Below, one piece after another: positions 1-11,982 of a stretch of DNA of 20,128 nucleotides. Every line of letters begins with the position of its first letter. Positions within the stretch are counted from its first letter, which is position 1. The translations under genes and the position numbers were made by a program. This DNA comes from Lunasporangiospora selenospora (Eukaryota; Mortierellomycota; Mortierellomycetes; Mortierellales; Mortierellaceae), in the NCBI GenBank assembly GCA_015680635.1, contig JAABOA010000171.1:1-20128 (forward strand), given 5' to 3'. The notes beneath the pieces are model-generated. The model searched no databases. It saw only the letters and a list, made by a program, of their open reading frames with translations, and was not told the DNA's origin.

Positions 1-18
1 AAAAAAAAAAAAAAAAAA
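1..18 (+). repeat. A18 at the window edge
   Basis: The window begins with 18 A residues; the run may extend to the left. It may be a simple repeat or a retroposon tail. Nothing in the window decides between these. Confidence 0.9.
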
Positions 19-1061
19 GTTTAAGCGGAACAGGTGGAACTTAACCTAAATAACGTAACCTCTCCGTATGTGCATTAGCACCCGCCCGCAACAACAGGAT
101 CTGCAGGTGTGGTATGCTAATATTAGGAGTGGGGACAGAAACAAAAGAGATGTGAGCGAGGGCAAAATTCATCTTTGTCTGGGCCGAAATTTTCGTCCAA
201 CTACCATCATCGAAAAGCATCGTGGATATCTGCTAGTGTGCTCTGTCTCAGTTTTTCACTCCTCTTCACCTTTTATTCCTCATTCTTCTCTAGCTCCTCC
301 ATGTCCAACAGTGCGAGAGCTTGTGATCTCTCTTAGATAGAGTAATGTTCAATAGAATACTTGAAAAGATGCTCATACGCAACAAGGTAAATTGGTGGGG
401 CCTGAAAATCCGTCGGGCACTAAGCGGTGTCTTTGTATTCCACATCTTAGGTACAAATATGCATGCATGCAGGCTACTCCTTCCGTTCTTATGGTCAACC
501 GGACGCACCGACCAAAGGCCCATGATGCGACAACAATCACGACAACGACAATGGACATCCCATCACGACTTTGAAAGTAGCAGGTGAAAGTGAGGCCAGC
601 CTTTGAGTAGTGTCGAAAATAACTCTTGATCATGCGACTCACGTTCGCTTCAAAGACCCAATTGGCGTCCATAGAAAACAGCGAAACTCTTTCTGAGTGT
701 GCAATCGCCATCACAACCATGCTCCAATGAATTTTGGTATTCAGTTAGACCAGGATCCACCTAATGTTGCACAGGATGGTAAGAGGAAAGGAAGTAGTCC
801 TATTCCAATCGCCGATTGCGACGTTTGTAACTCTCTTTTTCGCACTTGCCTCGAGATGTTTGAGGGTGTACGACTCCGTCTGGTGGTACTTGCTCTTCCT
901 TGTGTACTCGAGTACAATCGCTCGCTTTTTCATGGTCAGCCTTGGACCTCCTCACTTCTGCGGGAACTCACGGGAATCTTTACGTATCTCCCTGGCAATA
1001 ACTTACGCCAAGAGTCGGCGCAACCGTCCTGAAACGTGCAAAAGATATCAAAGTGAGAGGG

Positions 1062-1067
1062 TATAAA
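1062..1067 (+). promoter_or_regulatory. isolated TATAAA box
   Basis: The sequence gggTATAAAgtagggg lies about 72 bp before the A19 tract. No coding frame of interest follows. Weak evidence; TATA-like words occur by chance. Confidence 0.15.
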
Positions 1068-1138
1068 GTAGGGGAATGAGACGGAGTATGTTGAACAGTG
1101 GGCTTCAGAGGGAGGTACATACATCATGGAGAGAAATC

Positions 1139-1157
1139 AAAAAAAAAAAAAAAAAAA
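1139..1157 (+). repeat. A19 tract
   Basis: Nineteen consecutive A. No target-site duplication or element body is recognisable upstream, so I keep it as a simple repeat. Confidence 0.9.
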
Positions 1158-2271
1158 TGAGCCTACAAGTTGTCTCTACGATTTCTGCACGTTGTGTGTG
1201 TATCTAGACATGAGTACCTTCAGCTGGATGACACTCCAGCGGGAGGGACCGAATCGGCTCAACAGATTATAGTCATATTGATGCCATCATCCATTTTTCC
1301 CAGCTTACTGCAGATTTCCATCTTGCTCACTTTGCAGAGGCGTGAGACGTCTTCTTGGTCTTACGCTGCTCTCTTGCATTTCTAGACTCACAGACAATAC
1401 CTCTCCAGCATCCAGCAAGCTCATCTCATGTTTGCTATGCTCTCTTTTATGTATCCCGACGATCTTTGCCTACCTTCCATTGACCTTTCGCTGGGTCTTC
1501 CTATGAAATGCGCTTACATATTCCTTGACAGAAACATGTCACCCAGAAACAAACAACTGTACACCTCCTTTAGCTAGCACATATTCTGTTAATGAGCAGT
1601 ACCTGAATGATAATGCACGCCATTATGAAGTAGAAAAGAATATTGGAGCGAAGGGCACGGCGGCATCTTTTTTTCAATATCCAAATATTTGAAATTGAGT
1701 GACAACAATCCCGCTTAAAGAGTGCTTCAGTGTTTGTTAAGCATATCCGCTTCACTTCCACCGTAACCTATTAAGGCGTGTAAAAGTAGGAAAACAGGAT
1801 ATGATTACTTGAACACAAGCAATACCGACCCATGTTGACAAAGTGGCACTGACTACAAGGCCCAAGTCCCCTTTATCTCAATAATCCTGGAAACCATCTC
1901 ACTGTTGAGTCTACTTCATTTAATTTTTTTAGAGCTAACAATTGTCGATGGAATTCAAGCCATAATATTCTGTCGCGCTCTTTGAGATAGTAAACTACGC
2001 CGAGTACTGGCTTTGAGCTGCAAAAAATTGGCAGGTGATCATAGCTCATTGAAATCACTCACCGATGTGTGTGATGGATATTTGGCGCGTCTATCTCCTT
2101 ATAGAGCCTCTTTAGCCCAGTGTGAATACGCAACACTGACATGGCTGTTTTTATTGAATGAAATCATAATATCAGGACGTGATTGCACGACAGGGCAATC
2201 AATTGGAGAGCGCACAGTTATCGCCATTGTGCTCACCCAAACACATCATTTCAACAGACGACCACCTTCCC

Positions 2272-2332
2272 TATAAACACACATATTCACGCGCAAAAAA
2301 AACATATAAACACACAAACGCATACAAATAAA
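2272..2332 (+). repeat. A/C/T-rich low-complexity tract starting with TATAAA
   Basis: About 60 bp of ACAC, AACAT and AAATA words with almost no G. It begins with ctataaacacac. Low-complexity DNA; no gene. Confidence 0.6.
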
Positions 2333-4004
2333 CCTTTATACATCACGTACATGCCTTTCATTTTTTGTCTAATTTCCAAATAGTCAATGTGCACAGGCAC
2401 ATGGACGAAAGCCCAGAGCTTGACTGGCCGAACAATCGAGGCGCCTGGGATAGGCTGTAGAGACAAGATGGCTAAGCCTAGTATCTCAGAACCGAGATGT
2501 AACAATAAGTTTCATATCCCTTCAGTCAAAAGTTAAGTTGCCCAGACTGGATTGCTGTAGTGGGAACTTATTGGATCCAAGGTAGATTGGGAAGAGAGTG
2601 TCAAAATGAACTTCAGTGGGCACAAAATACTCATGCTAAACGTTACAGACGACTAAGCAGTACTGGCGGCAACGCCCTAATAGATGCATGCGAGGGTGCT
2701 CTGGGTACACTATCAGATGTCGCAAGTGTCTCCCATACGCCTGCACTATCTGACAAAAGAGCCAATGGGTTTTGAGGCGATAGAAATATTGCCTGGGTAT
2801 CTTTTCCGGTATTTGACGGCTAGATTTCTCTCTTTCTTTTTTTTTGTATCTTGGAGGCTCTTGCTTGAATGGTAAGAATCAACCCGCTGCCCTTCTTACA
2901 TGACATTCTTGTCAAACTCTCACACATTCTTACATATGTTTGTTTGGTAGTTAATCATGGGATCCTTGCCTTGCATTTTGCTCGCTGCTCTTCTTTATCG
3001 CACTGACAATCGCTCCTGACTTCACACTTCCCCTCCCCTTCACTCTTTGTTTCTTTATCCCTCTTTACTTCTCATTCGCGTAAAGTTTTGCCATTATTGC
3101 TTTCGCTTGGCCAAAGGCCGGCTAGACTCGTCTTCCTTCAGCTTTGCGTGTTGTCCTGAGACCGAAAAAAGAACCATACCTCACGACTCAGCCTGGGCTA
3201 TTATGCAAAAGATAATCGCCCTCGGCCCAGTAACATCCCGGGAGTAAACACGAATATTTATTACTTGATTGTTCTAGTCTTGCTTTGTCTAAATCTTGTT
3301 CTTCTTTGAGTCGCTATGGTAGAGCTGTAGGGGACTACTTGGTCAGAGATAAGGCGAACATCGGGTTTTATGAAAATGAGCAGGCAATACACACCTACAA
3401 TAATACAGCACTCACCAGTCCACTAAACAAGGGTCAGATGAGCTATTTTTATTTTCCTTGCTCTTTTTCGCGGGGGTGCGAAGACGGGACTTTTGATTCT
3501 GGGACCAGCCGAAAGAAGAGGTCAAAGCCCGTTCCTCATTTACCCCTCTTCTGGCTGCGAATGAACGGCGTGTGGTATGATTTTCTCCGCTCGGTCCGCC
3601 TAAAGTCTCCAGAGGCCCACCAATGCCAAAGTCAGGAGTGTCTCATTCCCCCTCCTCCCCTCCTTGCCTGCACGACCAAGCCATATCAGGGCTAACGTTC
3701 CCGAATGTGTTCCTACTGTCGAATGGCACCACCTTTTTCAAAGGTTACAGGAAAGCACCCCGATTTCACAACTCCGCGGTAGAATGTTGAGCTGGATAGC
3801 TGATAGCTCAGAACAGGCTACTTGACATTGATTTTTTATCCACCAATGACGACTGTTTGCATCCGAAGCAACGTTGGTAGCCGACGTCGACACAAACGGC
3901 CATTTGGAATGCAGGCCCTTTCCGGCTAGATCACAGTGCAGATGAAAGCTACAGCCGTCAGCTCCGCAGCGACCAGTCGTGGCTGTATCAGCGAGTCTTG
4001 ACAA

Positions 4005-4297
4005 ATGTACTTTGTAGAGCTTGAAGAAAATAACAAGACCAAAATGGATGAAGAAGGAAGCGTGATCGACTTTGTATCAAAGACAAAGGCTACAGGAGAA
4101 GCAGCCTGTCCCGAAGTGGCATGCTTGAAAGGAAGCATGAGGACGACACGCCGCCGCGGTGGCAAGGGAAGCTTGTGCTGCGCACAAAGACACAAGCCCT
4201 GTCCCCTAAAAAAACTGTTGGCAGGTTAGGTGTAATTGAATACGATGTTGTGTCTCGTACTTTTGGTCTAGCTTTTGGCAATATCCGTGCTTGGTAG
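4005..4297 (+). CDS. weak small-gene candidate (possible 2 exons, 81 aa)
   Basis: An ATG at 4005 opens a 74-codon frame with a coding-like start (MYFVELEENNKTKMDEEG) and a basic second half. It ends at 4229 unless a 47-nt intron from GCAG/GTTAGG (4225) to tggtctag (4271) is removed, which adds seven residues before TAG at 4297. The intron would be very short, there is no known motif, and the length is within chance. I list it only because its codon pattern is better than its surroundings. Confidence 0.12.
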
Positions 4298-7200
4298 AGA
4301 AATCAGCGCTATTTCATCATAAACCGTTTGACGACCATGAGCACTGAAGATTTATTCCATGCTCTTATGTTTCAAAGCTGATTGTGCGTCCCCAAACAGT
4401 CCAGAGTCTGGATGAGGCCTTGCTATTCACAGGTCCACAGACCGCAGGTTATCGAGCTGACACAAACTGTTGTAGAATGGAGGCACACAGCTTGAATATG
4501 GAATTCGAGAGCCCTGAGAGTGTCCGCTGCTAACTCGTTACTAAACGACCACGGACAAAAGAGCAATTGGGGAGAGAGAAGGTTCGCCACCATGAGCCCT
4601 TGTAGACCCAAAGAAAAGAACACAATCAAGGAACGAGGGCCACTGTAAATCACGAAATCTCTCCTTCCACCAATACACATCGATAACGTGATTCCTCCCT
4701 CCCAAATATGACAAGGAGGCCGTGTGTCGCTTATTGATATTTAACTTAAAGAAATTATTCTTTGCCATGCAAAAGAGGCTTAAATGTGAGGCGAATGGGT
4801 GATCGGGTAAGATCTATCATGCCCTGTGCCGTTCTCGATCTTACATCCTCTTCTCTCATTTTCCTTATTCCCTTAATATTAAGGCAACAGTAGATCTGTT
4901 GGCTTGATCCAAAGGCCCAAACGAGCAACAACAGGGTCCTCTCATGTTATCCTCACTGGGTAGATCTGGCCATTATCAAACCCTCTGGCTGAACTTGTAT
5001 CAATGATATTGGAGCATCATGAAGGATGCAACGGATAGAGACCTTTATTTAGGTATCAGGCTGTAAACTTAATGAGCATATTCTTATGCTTGCTCCCGCA
5101 CAAACAACAAAAGGAGAGAGCTCTTATGCGAATGGCTTCTCCAAGAGAAAAGGGTGAGTCTAGGTCTGCAGACGAACTCCCAAATGCAAAGCGCACAAGT
5201 CCCTTTTCGGATGTGCCTTTACCATTGTAGCTCTAACCTTGTACCTTCTCAATTTGGGTTTTGCGATTGCATCCACATGTGCCTAACCCTCGTGACTGAT
5301 GCCAATGCCTCTGTGGGCATCGAGTCAACATCAGAAGAACTAATGCAATGTCGACGACGATGCATGTGGGAAAGAGTAAGAGTTAAAGAGTGATATCGCT
5401 TACCAAGTGTGTTGTATATAGAGATTCAACAAAGAAACTGCATAATTCTCAGTCAATGCATTTCACATTCACTTTTCAGCAATATACTAGTTATCTTATA
5501 CAAGCGTACCATTCCGTTGGTTTTGCAAACACATTTGACTTCAGCCTGGTAGTTGTAACATGCCCTTACCAATCGCTCGTTTATGCTACTGACCAGATTC
5601 TCCATGCCTTCTTCTGGGAATTGATTCCTCCAAATAGAAGTCGACATTGTAAAGGTATTCTCTTACACATGTCGCTTTCCCAGAAACAAAAAAAGGAGCA
5701 AATCCACTCACATCGACCACCTATGATCCTCTTTGCAATTGCTTCAAGTATATGTCTATCGTTTGTCTAGCACCTTAAAGGGGACTCAATCAAGCCTAAA
5801 CATTATGTCAAGAGAAGAGCGAGAGAACGTCCAAAGACTAAATAAGAATATTTTCTTGTCATCTTGCCATCGGTATCTGTATTGGATCTAATATGAAGAA
5901 GCGACCAGCTGAGGGGGAGGGGATATGTTAAGATTGACTGTATATAAACGCAGGAACGTGAACGGTCATCCCTTCTTCAAATAAGGGTTTCTGACCCTCT
6001 TTTGTCCTGAGCTTCTCAAAGCGTTTTTTTCCAAAGGAGCGATCTGGCGAGTGGTGATCTCCATCCTAGTCTCAAGGGCATGGTCGAACTCGCCTCACAA
6101 TGTGCATACACTTTCTTTGTATATGGTCAGGCTTGAGGGAGTAGCCGGTTACACGGGCAAGGAATCAACGCCTGAGCGATCGGCACCACTAGCTCTCTAT
6201 GTATCTAGGTTACTAAAACAAATACAACACAGGCCTACTGTCTGACACTCTTGTAGTCTTTGTTATAATGCTTGTCTTTGCCTTCATAATTTGCCTAAGC
6301 TTGTCAAATGGGTATCTCGTTGTTTTATTTAGGATACCACCATGATCCTCTAAACATCGTCCAATACAATCGCCAACATGTTGAGCTGATTTTTTATTCA
6401 TGATGCAGACAGCTTCAAACCACAACTAAATCTTAATTACGGTCCCTGACATCTTCTTTTCCAAGTCATTTGTATTGAATACACTGAAGTTGAGCTCTCG
6501 ATTTTGATACAGAAGCTCAAGGAAGGTCACATCCAAACACGCCGAACGCGGGCAAAAGTAACCGATTATTCTCTTTAACCATGTCCAAAACTGAGGGTGA
6601 TACAGTAGTCCCTGATGCTGAGTCATATAGGGGAACCACAAACAAGAGGCTGGGCTTAGTAGAATTGACCCAACGCGGTAGAAAGTCGTTTTGGCGTGGT
6701 AGTCACATCACTACCTTTTTTTTTTGCAAAGCATTTCTGCTCTCATTTGCGACTTTACTTCTGGTGCCCGAAGCCAAGGTCTGACTATTCACCTTCCAAC
6801 CTTCCATTCAAGTCGTGAAAAGGCATCACACTATTATTCCATTTTATTTTGAGAGTGTGAGTGATTTTGAGTAAAGAGAAATGGCGCAAATCTTGTCGAT
6901 GGGTAGGCACCTCTAGTGTATTTTGAAATGTCGTATCACTCCTTTTTACGGCGCCAGCGAGGTGATTCTTGTAACTTGTTATGCAATAATCTAAGACCAA
7001 CTGAGTAGAGGTATGAAGGAGATACTATAATCCTTACGCTCCTGATGCGCGATGAACTGCAGAGGATGTCATTCTGTCGATGGGCAAGGCACACTATAGC
7101 TCGTGTCCAAATATAGCAAGATGTTTAACAGTCAAAACGAGTGCCATCGAGCGCCATTTTTCTGAACACAAAAATTGGCTTCCGCCTCTCGGGATCCAGT

Positions 7201-9406
7201 TGTTACAAGCGATATCTCTCCCATTGAGGGAACAGTGGATCCTGAGGCACCGGCAGCCCATGGAACTCAAGGCTCCATCATGTAATTGTTGGACGCGGTG
7301 AAATTTAAAGCTTTCTCTGAAGCTTCGGTGGAACAACCATATTTTAATGTCCAGCAACTTGCTTGTAATGTCTTGAAAAGATCTGCATGTACTTATTTAT
7401 TGCGTATCATTTTGGTCGAAACTCGTCTGTTTCGTGCTTTGCTTTGTTTTCTTCTACACTGGCAATGGCCACGACAACAGGATAGGTGATGATATCCATA
7501 TCATTGTTTGGCGCTTTAATACTGTAATGCTCCATGTAGTGAATCAGCCTCTCTTTCATCTCCTTAAAACTAACGATTTTAAAAGAGCACTCAAAAGATG
7601 CTAGTTTTGACTGAGATCGGAGGGTTCAGTATAATCCGGATACTATCGAAGGCCTCGAGATGAACAAGATGGTGTTATTTTATTTTGCTCAAGACAGCTC
7701 CAGATAATGGATAAACAACGTCAGGCACTAATCTTTGCAAACCTCATTTCGATCAATTCAAACATCAAGCGCCCATTGAAACTGCCAGCTAAAAGGTTTT
7801 GTGTGTGGTGGGGAGTCTGGAAAGCCAGGGAGCTGAAAGACAGTATCAGATTTGAATGCCTCTTATATATTTTAATTAAGACGGAGAGTGTACCACAGCT
7901 CGGCAAAACGACCCGAATGCTCTGTCACGCTGAGCACCAATAGTAGCGTAACAGTTACAGATCTGGGAACTTGTTAGAGGTCTGAGACAATTATGGCCAT
8001 GAAATATGTAAAATCAATGGATGGAGTATGTTAAACTAACCGTATCAAAGAGAAAAATTTATTGCCTTTCAAAGAGGCACACTTTCCTCTCGTTGTTTTC
8101 TTGCCCTCTCTTTTACATAAAAAACAACACAGGGCACAACGGGGCGAGGACTTCGGTAAAAATAAACACGGAAAAGGTGTCGAGGGGGCTCACTGCATTC
8201 TCAGCCCTCCCAGCCCTCCCCTTATGACTATGAGAACAATGACTGCATCACATAGGATCATTGTCTTTTAAAAAGGCACCTTTTCTCCCATCGTGTCTAT
8301 ATTGCACCAAAACAATAAAGACAGCGGGCGATCACAAAAATAATACAAATAAATATGTTATAAAAGGGTCTCTCGTTTCTTAGTATCTCTATTTAATTCG
8401 TCCATCGTCCTCCCCTTCAAGATGTGATCCCTGTTGCTCTTTTCATTCTGCCCTTGCGTCATAACATTCTACCTCGGTCCTTTGGTAATAATTCATTGAC
8501 TGTCTTGTCTCCCTTCCTTCCTTGTTTGTATGATGGGACCAAACAGCACCTAACGCAATCGGACATGGTGCAGGTCGAGGTGGTCTCAGACAAAGCCAAG
8601 AGTTGGTTGATACAAAGCCCCTTAGGCGGCATTACTCCTTCTTGTTTACATCTTACTTTCTTTTTCTATTTGGTGGCGCTTGAGCTTGACTAGGTTTCCG
8701 AGGTGAATTATGTAACTTCATTTGCATCGAATAACAATACCATTATCTTTCTTCTTCAGGCTCATGTTTCGTTTACATGTGTTGACATCCCGAGGTATCA
8801 ATCGTGCCAGGATCTTGGCCAAGGAACATGTTTTAACTTCTCAGCACTCTCTTACACTGCCGCTATTCTCCGTATTACCTGAACTAATTTTATTCGATTT
8901 TCTTTGATGTCTTGGGCCAGCTATTAAGCAGAAAGATCAACGGGTGCCTTTCCACGCCTTTAGCTTGTAACCCTGGTTATATTCTTCGTTCGTTTTCATA
9001 ATTAAGTTATCTAATCTTAGTTTTCTTTCATTGGAGTTGATGTGGACTTGCAGTTGCGGGAAGGTCCAAGCTGATACGACGTGGAAGCCGTCAGTCGAGC
9101 TAACCCTGCTTGTGGGGCGGAATAGAGTCTTCGACACACGTAACATCTCCCGTTTAGCGAGGCGAGATTATTTTTAAGCTATTTGCTCAAATAGGGGATG
9201 GCGACGGGAAAGTACAAAAAAATTTCCTCAGTGGTACAAGGCATAAAAGCATGTCGCCACTACCAATCGACAAATTCAGGGCTATCTCTGCCGCAAAGAA
9301 CGCTACTAAACGAGCTCTGAGACCACTCTTCTCTACTTCTGTAGACATAAGAAGGTGGCCTGTGAGCTCGTACATCCAATGATCCCCTAATAAGCTCGTC
9401 CTCAAG
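4298..9406. other. gene-poor region, middle part
   Basis: About 5 kb without a supportable gene. The longest frame is 126 codons (5390-5770), with no motif. Small features include a 9-bp tandem copy CAGCCCTCC at 8202-8219, the palindrome AAAAGGCACCTTTT at 8271-8284, and AATAAA at 8314. No tRNA, rRNA or transposon signature is seen. Confidence 0.6.
5941..6030 (+). promoter_or_regulatory. TATATAAA box followed by hairpin and T7 run (possible short RNA unit)
   Basis: TATATAAA at 5941-5948 is followed 36 bp later by a small hairpin, AGGGT-TTCTG-ACCCT (5984-5998), then TTTT (6000-6003) and TTTTTTT (6024-6030). The order resembles a short TATA-driven, T-terminated RNA polymerase III unit. I do not recognise the RNA; it is not U6, 5S or a tRNA. 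Speculative. Confidence 0.15.
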
Positions 9407-9428
9407 CTCTCTCTCTCTCTCTCTCTCT
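9407..9428 (+). repeat. (CT)11 microsatellite in a pyrimidine-rich tract
   Basis: Eleven perfect CT units are followed by about 80 bp of C/T-rich sequence (to about 9510). On the minus strand it reads as an Arg-Glu repeat within a 112-codon frame, which I treat as an artefact of the repeat. It resembles a fungal promoter polypyrimidine tract, but no gene follows that I can recognise. Confidence 0.85.
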
Positions 9429-9660
9429 TTCTATCTTTCTTCTCTTTTCCTCTCCCTCTGCCTCTCCAAACTTCTGAGTCTCTTTTACTCCCTTCTGCCC
9501 CTCGACCATAATGATTTCTGTCCACTTAATCGCCGGTCGAACGACGCATCAAGGACATCATGCCCAATCAGATAGAATATTGTCAATTGCGGCGTAGCCG
9601 AACTCCGAGGCTTCTAGCGAGAAAATCCGAAGAAACCAGTCAGTCGAGCTTACAGCCAAA

Positions 9661-9715
9661 CCCAGCCCAGTTCAGTCTAGTCCAGTCCAGTCCAACCTGG
9701 CCCAGTCCACTCAAC
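9661..9715 (+). repeat. degenerate pentanucleotide array, (TCCAG)-like, 11 units
   Basis: Eleven consecutive 5-mers read cccag, cccag, ttcag, tctag, tccag, tccag, tccaa, cctgg, cccag, tccac, tcaac. The consensus is TCCAG. The array is imperfect, so it is an old or decaying microsatellite or satellite fragment. Confidence 0.75.
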
Positions 9716-9720
9716 AGGAA

Positions 9721-10149
9721 GTGTGTTCGTTTGTGTACACTCTATTGTACACATTGCAGTATGCACGACAGAAACGAATAAGGCAGGAAAGCTGCTGCGA
9801 AAAGGCCCTGTCGAGGCCTGAGTTGCTGTGTAACGCACTTTTCCATTGTGGTTGCTTGTCTATCTGGGCTGTTTACCCAGCCCATTTCACTCAAAATGCC
9901 CACGCGGAGAGGGCATTGCGCTTCAGTAGACATCTTCATCTCACTCTACTCTGCCTGAAAGACATTAACACTTGGGAAGAAGTCGCTGGAGGAGAAGAGG
10001 ATAAGAGTCAAAAAGACAACAATGACAGTGGACTAGAACAATGGTATGATGAGACAAAGTGGAATCGTTTTGTATTACAGAATCCGAACTTGCCAAACCT
10101 TGCTAGTCATGGCGTAGGCGATAAGAAACCGTATTGGCGTCACCGATAG
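9721..10149 (+). other. 142-codon open frame, probably non-coding
   Basis: The longest frame of the left arm. The last 60 codons (from DINTWEEVAGGEEDK) have a coding-like bias, but the first half is Cys/Leu/His-rich, and the frame starts inside the TGTGTACA dyad region. The length is about the maximum expected by chance in 12 kb on six frames. No family is recognised. It may be an exon remnant. Confidence 0.15.
9732..9753. repeat. perfect inverted repeat TGTGTACA-CTCTAT-TGTACACA
   Basis: Eight-bp perfect arms with a 6-nt spacer, 17 bp after the pentanucleotide array. It can fold as a hairpin or bind a dimeric protein. No adjacent gene is identified. Confidence 0.7.
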
Positions 10150-10210
10150 GTGGCCTCGTTCCTTCCCCTACATCCAGCTGAATAGCACAACGCCTGCACA
10201 TTAAGACCAT

Positions 10211-10230
10211 CCTAGCCTAGCCTATCCTAT
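10211..10230 (+). repeat. short pentanucleotide repeat (CCTAG/CCTAT)4
   Basis: Four units: cctag, cctag, cctat, cctat. It lies about 500 bp from the TCCAG-type array but has a different consensus. Confidence 0.65.
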
Positions 10231-10641
10231 TATGCGTGCCCAAGACTAATCTAAGCATCAGTTCGTACGGCTGTGTTGATCAAAAAGCTCAAAGACTTAA
10301 CAGTGCTTCAGACATGCGAATCGAACCCCGTTATTCTGTTGGCTCCCTTGATATGCCACGTATTTCCGACAAAACACTCATGTGTTGCTCTTCACTATGT
10401 GTTTAAGACAGCGTAGGATGTGGCGTAATCGTGGTTTTCATCAAAAAAGACGACTAAGGTTTACCAATGTACTTGTAGGAACGACCACATTCTATGGTGC
10501 CCACGTAGCCTTGGTATTCGATTTCACGCGTTACCCATGAAAGCGCAAAAAAACGGAGAGAAAGGGACGCCAAAGCCTCGTAATCACGACGTCCTTGAAA
10601 CTACCAGCCAGGCGCAAATTGGTCAAACAGCACATTACCAC

Positions 10642-10657
10642 CCATCCATCCATCCAT
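10642..10657 (+). repeat. (CCAT)4 microsatellite
   Basis: Four perfect CCAT units followed by CCCATGG. Simple repeat with no further context. Confidence 0.85.
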
Positions 10658-11229
10658 CCCATGGTCATTTTTCCCTTCCCCCTCCTCTGAATTTATATGT
10701 ACTTTACAAGCAAATTGAATTGAAGGCTACTCTAAGGTCTGGGAGAAATAATGTTTTCCAGAGAGCCAAGAGGAATTGCTGAACTCTCAAAGGAAATATT
10801 ATTTCCTCCATAGCCTAAGAATGGCCACTAATAATTTTCAATTCAAAAAAGACGACTGTACAGTACAGCACTGTCATCCTTTAGGAGGGTATGTCAAATG
10901 TAGCTCCCAAGGAACAGCAACTCCCACAACTCCCATGCTGCACGGAATAGGCTATTTCCTTGGGTTCCAGGCCTATTGCAGAGGCGAGTACATACACGAG
11001 TCCTAAACAATGGAAAATGTGTAAGGACTACGAAACCGTTCTTATTCAAAGTTGAAAGTTTCTTGTGAGAGCATAGCGCCGAACACTGACACTGCCTCGC
11101 CCATATCTCTTCCTCTCATTTTCACTCTTGCTTCACTGCAGGAAGAAGTGCTGTGTAAATGACTCGGCCAGATCTGCAGAAAGAACATGCTGTCTGAGGC
11201 AGAAAGGGGAAAGAAGGAAACAACCCTGA

Positions 11230-11250
11230 CCATCCATAATGCATGGATGG
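11230..11250. repeat. inverted repeat CCATCCAT-AATGC-ATGGATGG
   Basis: Eight-bp perfect arms with a 5-nt spacer; a potential hairpin. It shares the CCAT word with the microsatellite at 10642. No gene is associated. Confidence 0.6.
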
Positions 11251-11381
11251 ACATGAGTTGGCATGATCACAAGAAATACAACTCGGGAACATCCCACTCT
11301 ACCATAGCACATGTCCATGGGAACACATTGGGTCAATCGCTCTTTATCTCAGCGTCTGTTTTCACACTTAAAACATCTGCG

Positions 11382-11420
11382 GTACCTTCCTCTTTGGACC
11401 AAGTACCTCAGGAAAGGTAC
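11382..11420. repeat. imperfect inverted repeat GTACCTTCCT / AGGAAAGGTAC
   Basis: Arms at 11382-11391 and 11410-11420 pair with one bulged base around an 18-nt loop. Potential hairpin; no function assigned. Confidence 0.5.
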
Positions 11421-11971
11421 TAGTCCTGTGTTCCATTCGAACTCTGCCTTTTATGCTTGTTTCTCCGCAAGGTTTGCTCAGTAAGCCAAAGTGAAAGAAA
11501 GCAAATATGCAGCGATGCGAAGGGCCAGGCAAATACGGCTCTCCTTCATTTCAGGTACAATACCCTGTCGAGGAACGAGGGAGAACATTATGGTTTGGGC
11601 ATTAGCCCTCCGCCGCCCATCTCCTCATCTACCTGGTCAGTAATCCAGCCTTCGGGATTCAAGAATATTTTCTCGCACCTTCTAGGATCTTTAGCTCTCT
11701 TTGCAAGAAAAGGACATGAGCACAAATACAGACAAAGGAACACAGACAACAAGGAGGGACCTCCTGCATCGGATGACTATGCCTCTGACCGGTTCAAATA
11801 CCGTTCCTTTTTTCCCTACCTGCATGATGTTGATCACTGGTGGTCTATGCATTGATAGACATAGGGCCACAAGTGGAAAGTCGGCTTCAAAAGACCAGCC
11901 AGAACACAACAACCATAAACCTAACTGTCCCCAAGGCACATTGCCCGATGGTCAGAGCTGAGATATTCTCT

Positions 11972-11982
11972 GGGGGGGGGGG
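11972..11982 (+). repeat. G11 homopolymer
   Basis: Eleven consecutive G. Such runs are prone to length errors and can help form G-rich structures, though one run alone does not make a quadruplex. Confidence 0.9.

Larger units (their letters stand above)
19..4004. other. gene-poor region, left part
   Basis: About 4 kb in which I find no gene. Frames reach at most 136 codons (3285-3695) without motifs or consistent splice partners. Apart from the A19 tract, the A/C-rich tract and a C/T-rich patch near 3025-3070, there is no repeat structure. No mobile-element protein motif is visible. Confidence 0.6.

Noticed and set aside
19-1157. Processed retrocopy or LINE-like element ending in the A19 tract
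   Set aside because: The sequence after the A run is not repeated near the left end as a target-site duplication, and the body has no coding remnant.
3285-3695. 136-codon plus-strand frame
   Set aside because: Length is within chance for the region; biased composition and no motif or splice partner.
7190-7256. GGATCCA ... TGGATCC inverted pair
   Set aside because: Short arms built on palindromic GGATCC words; no supporting structure between them.
9187-9525. 112-codon minus-strand frame with an Arg-Glu repeat
   Set aside because: The repeat is a direct product of the (CT)11 microsatellite and pyrimidine tract; the rest has no motif.
10316-10330. tRNA T-loop-like sequence on the minus strand (GGTTCGATT)
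   Set aside because: The flanking bases do not form a 5-bp T stem, and no acceptor, D or anticodon arm is found at the right spacing.
11783-11806. T-loop-like GGTTCAAAT on the plus strand
   Set aside because: Only three stem pairs form and no cloverleaf can be drawn.
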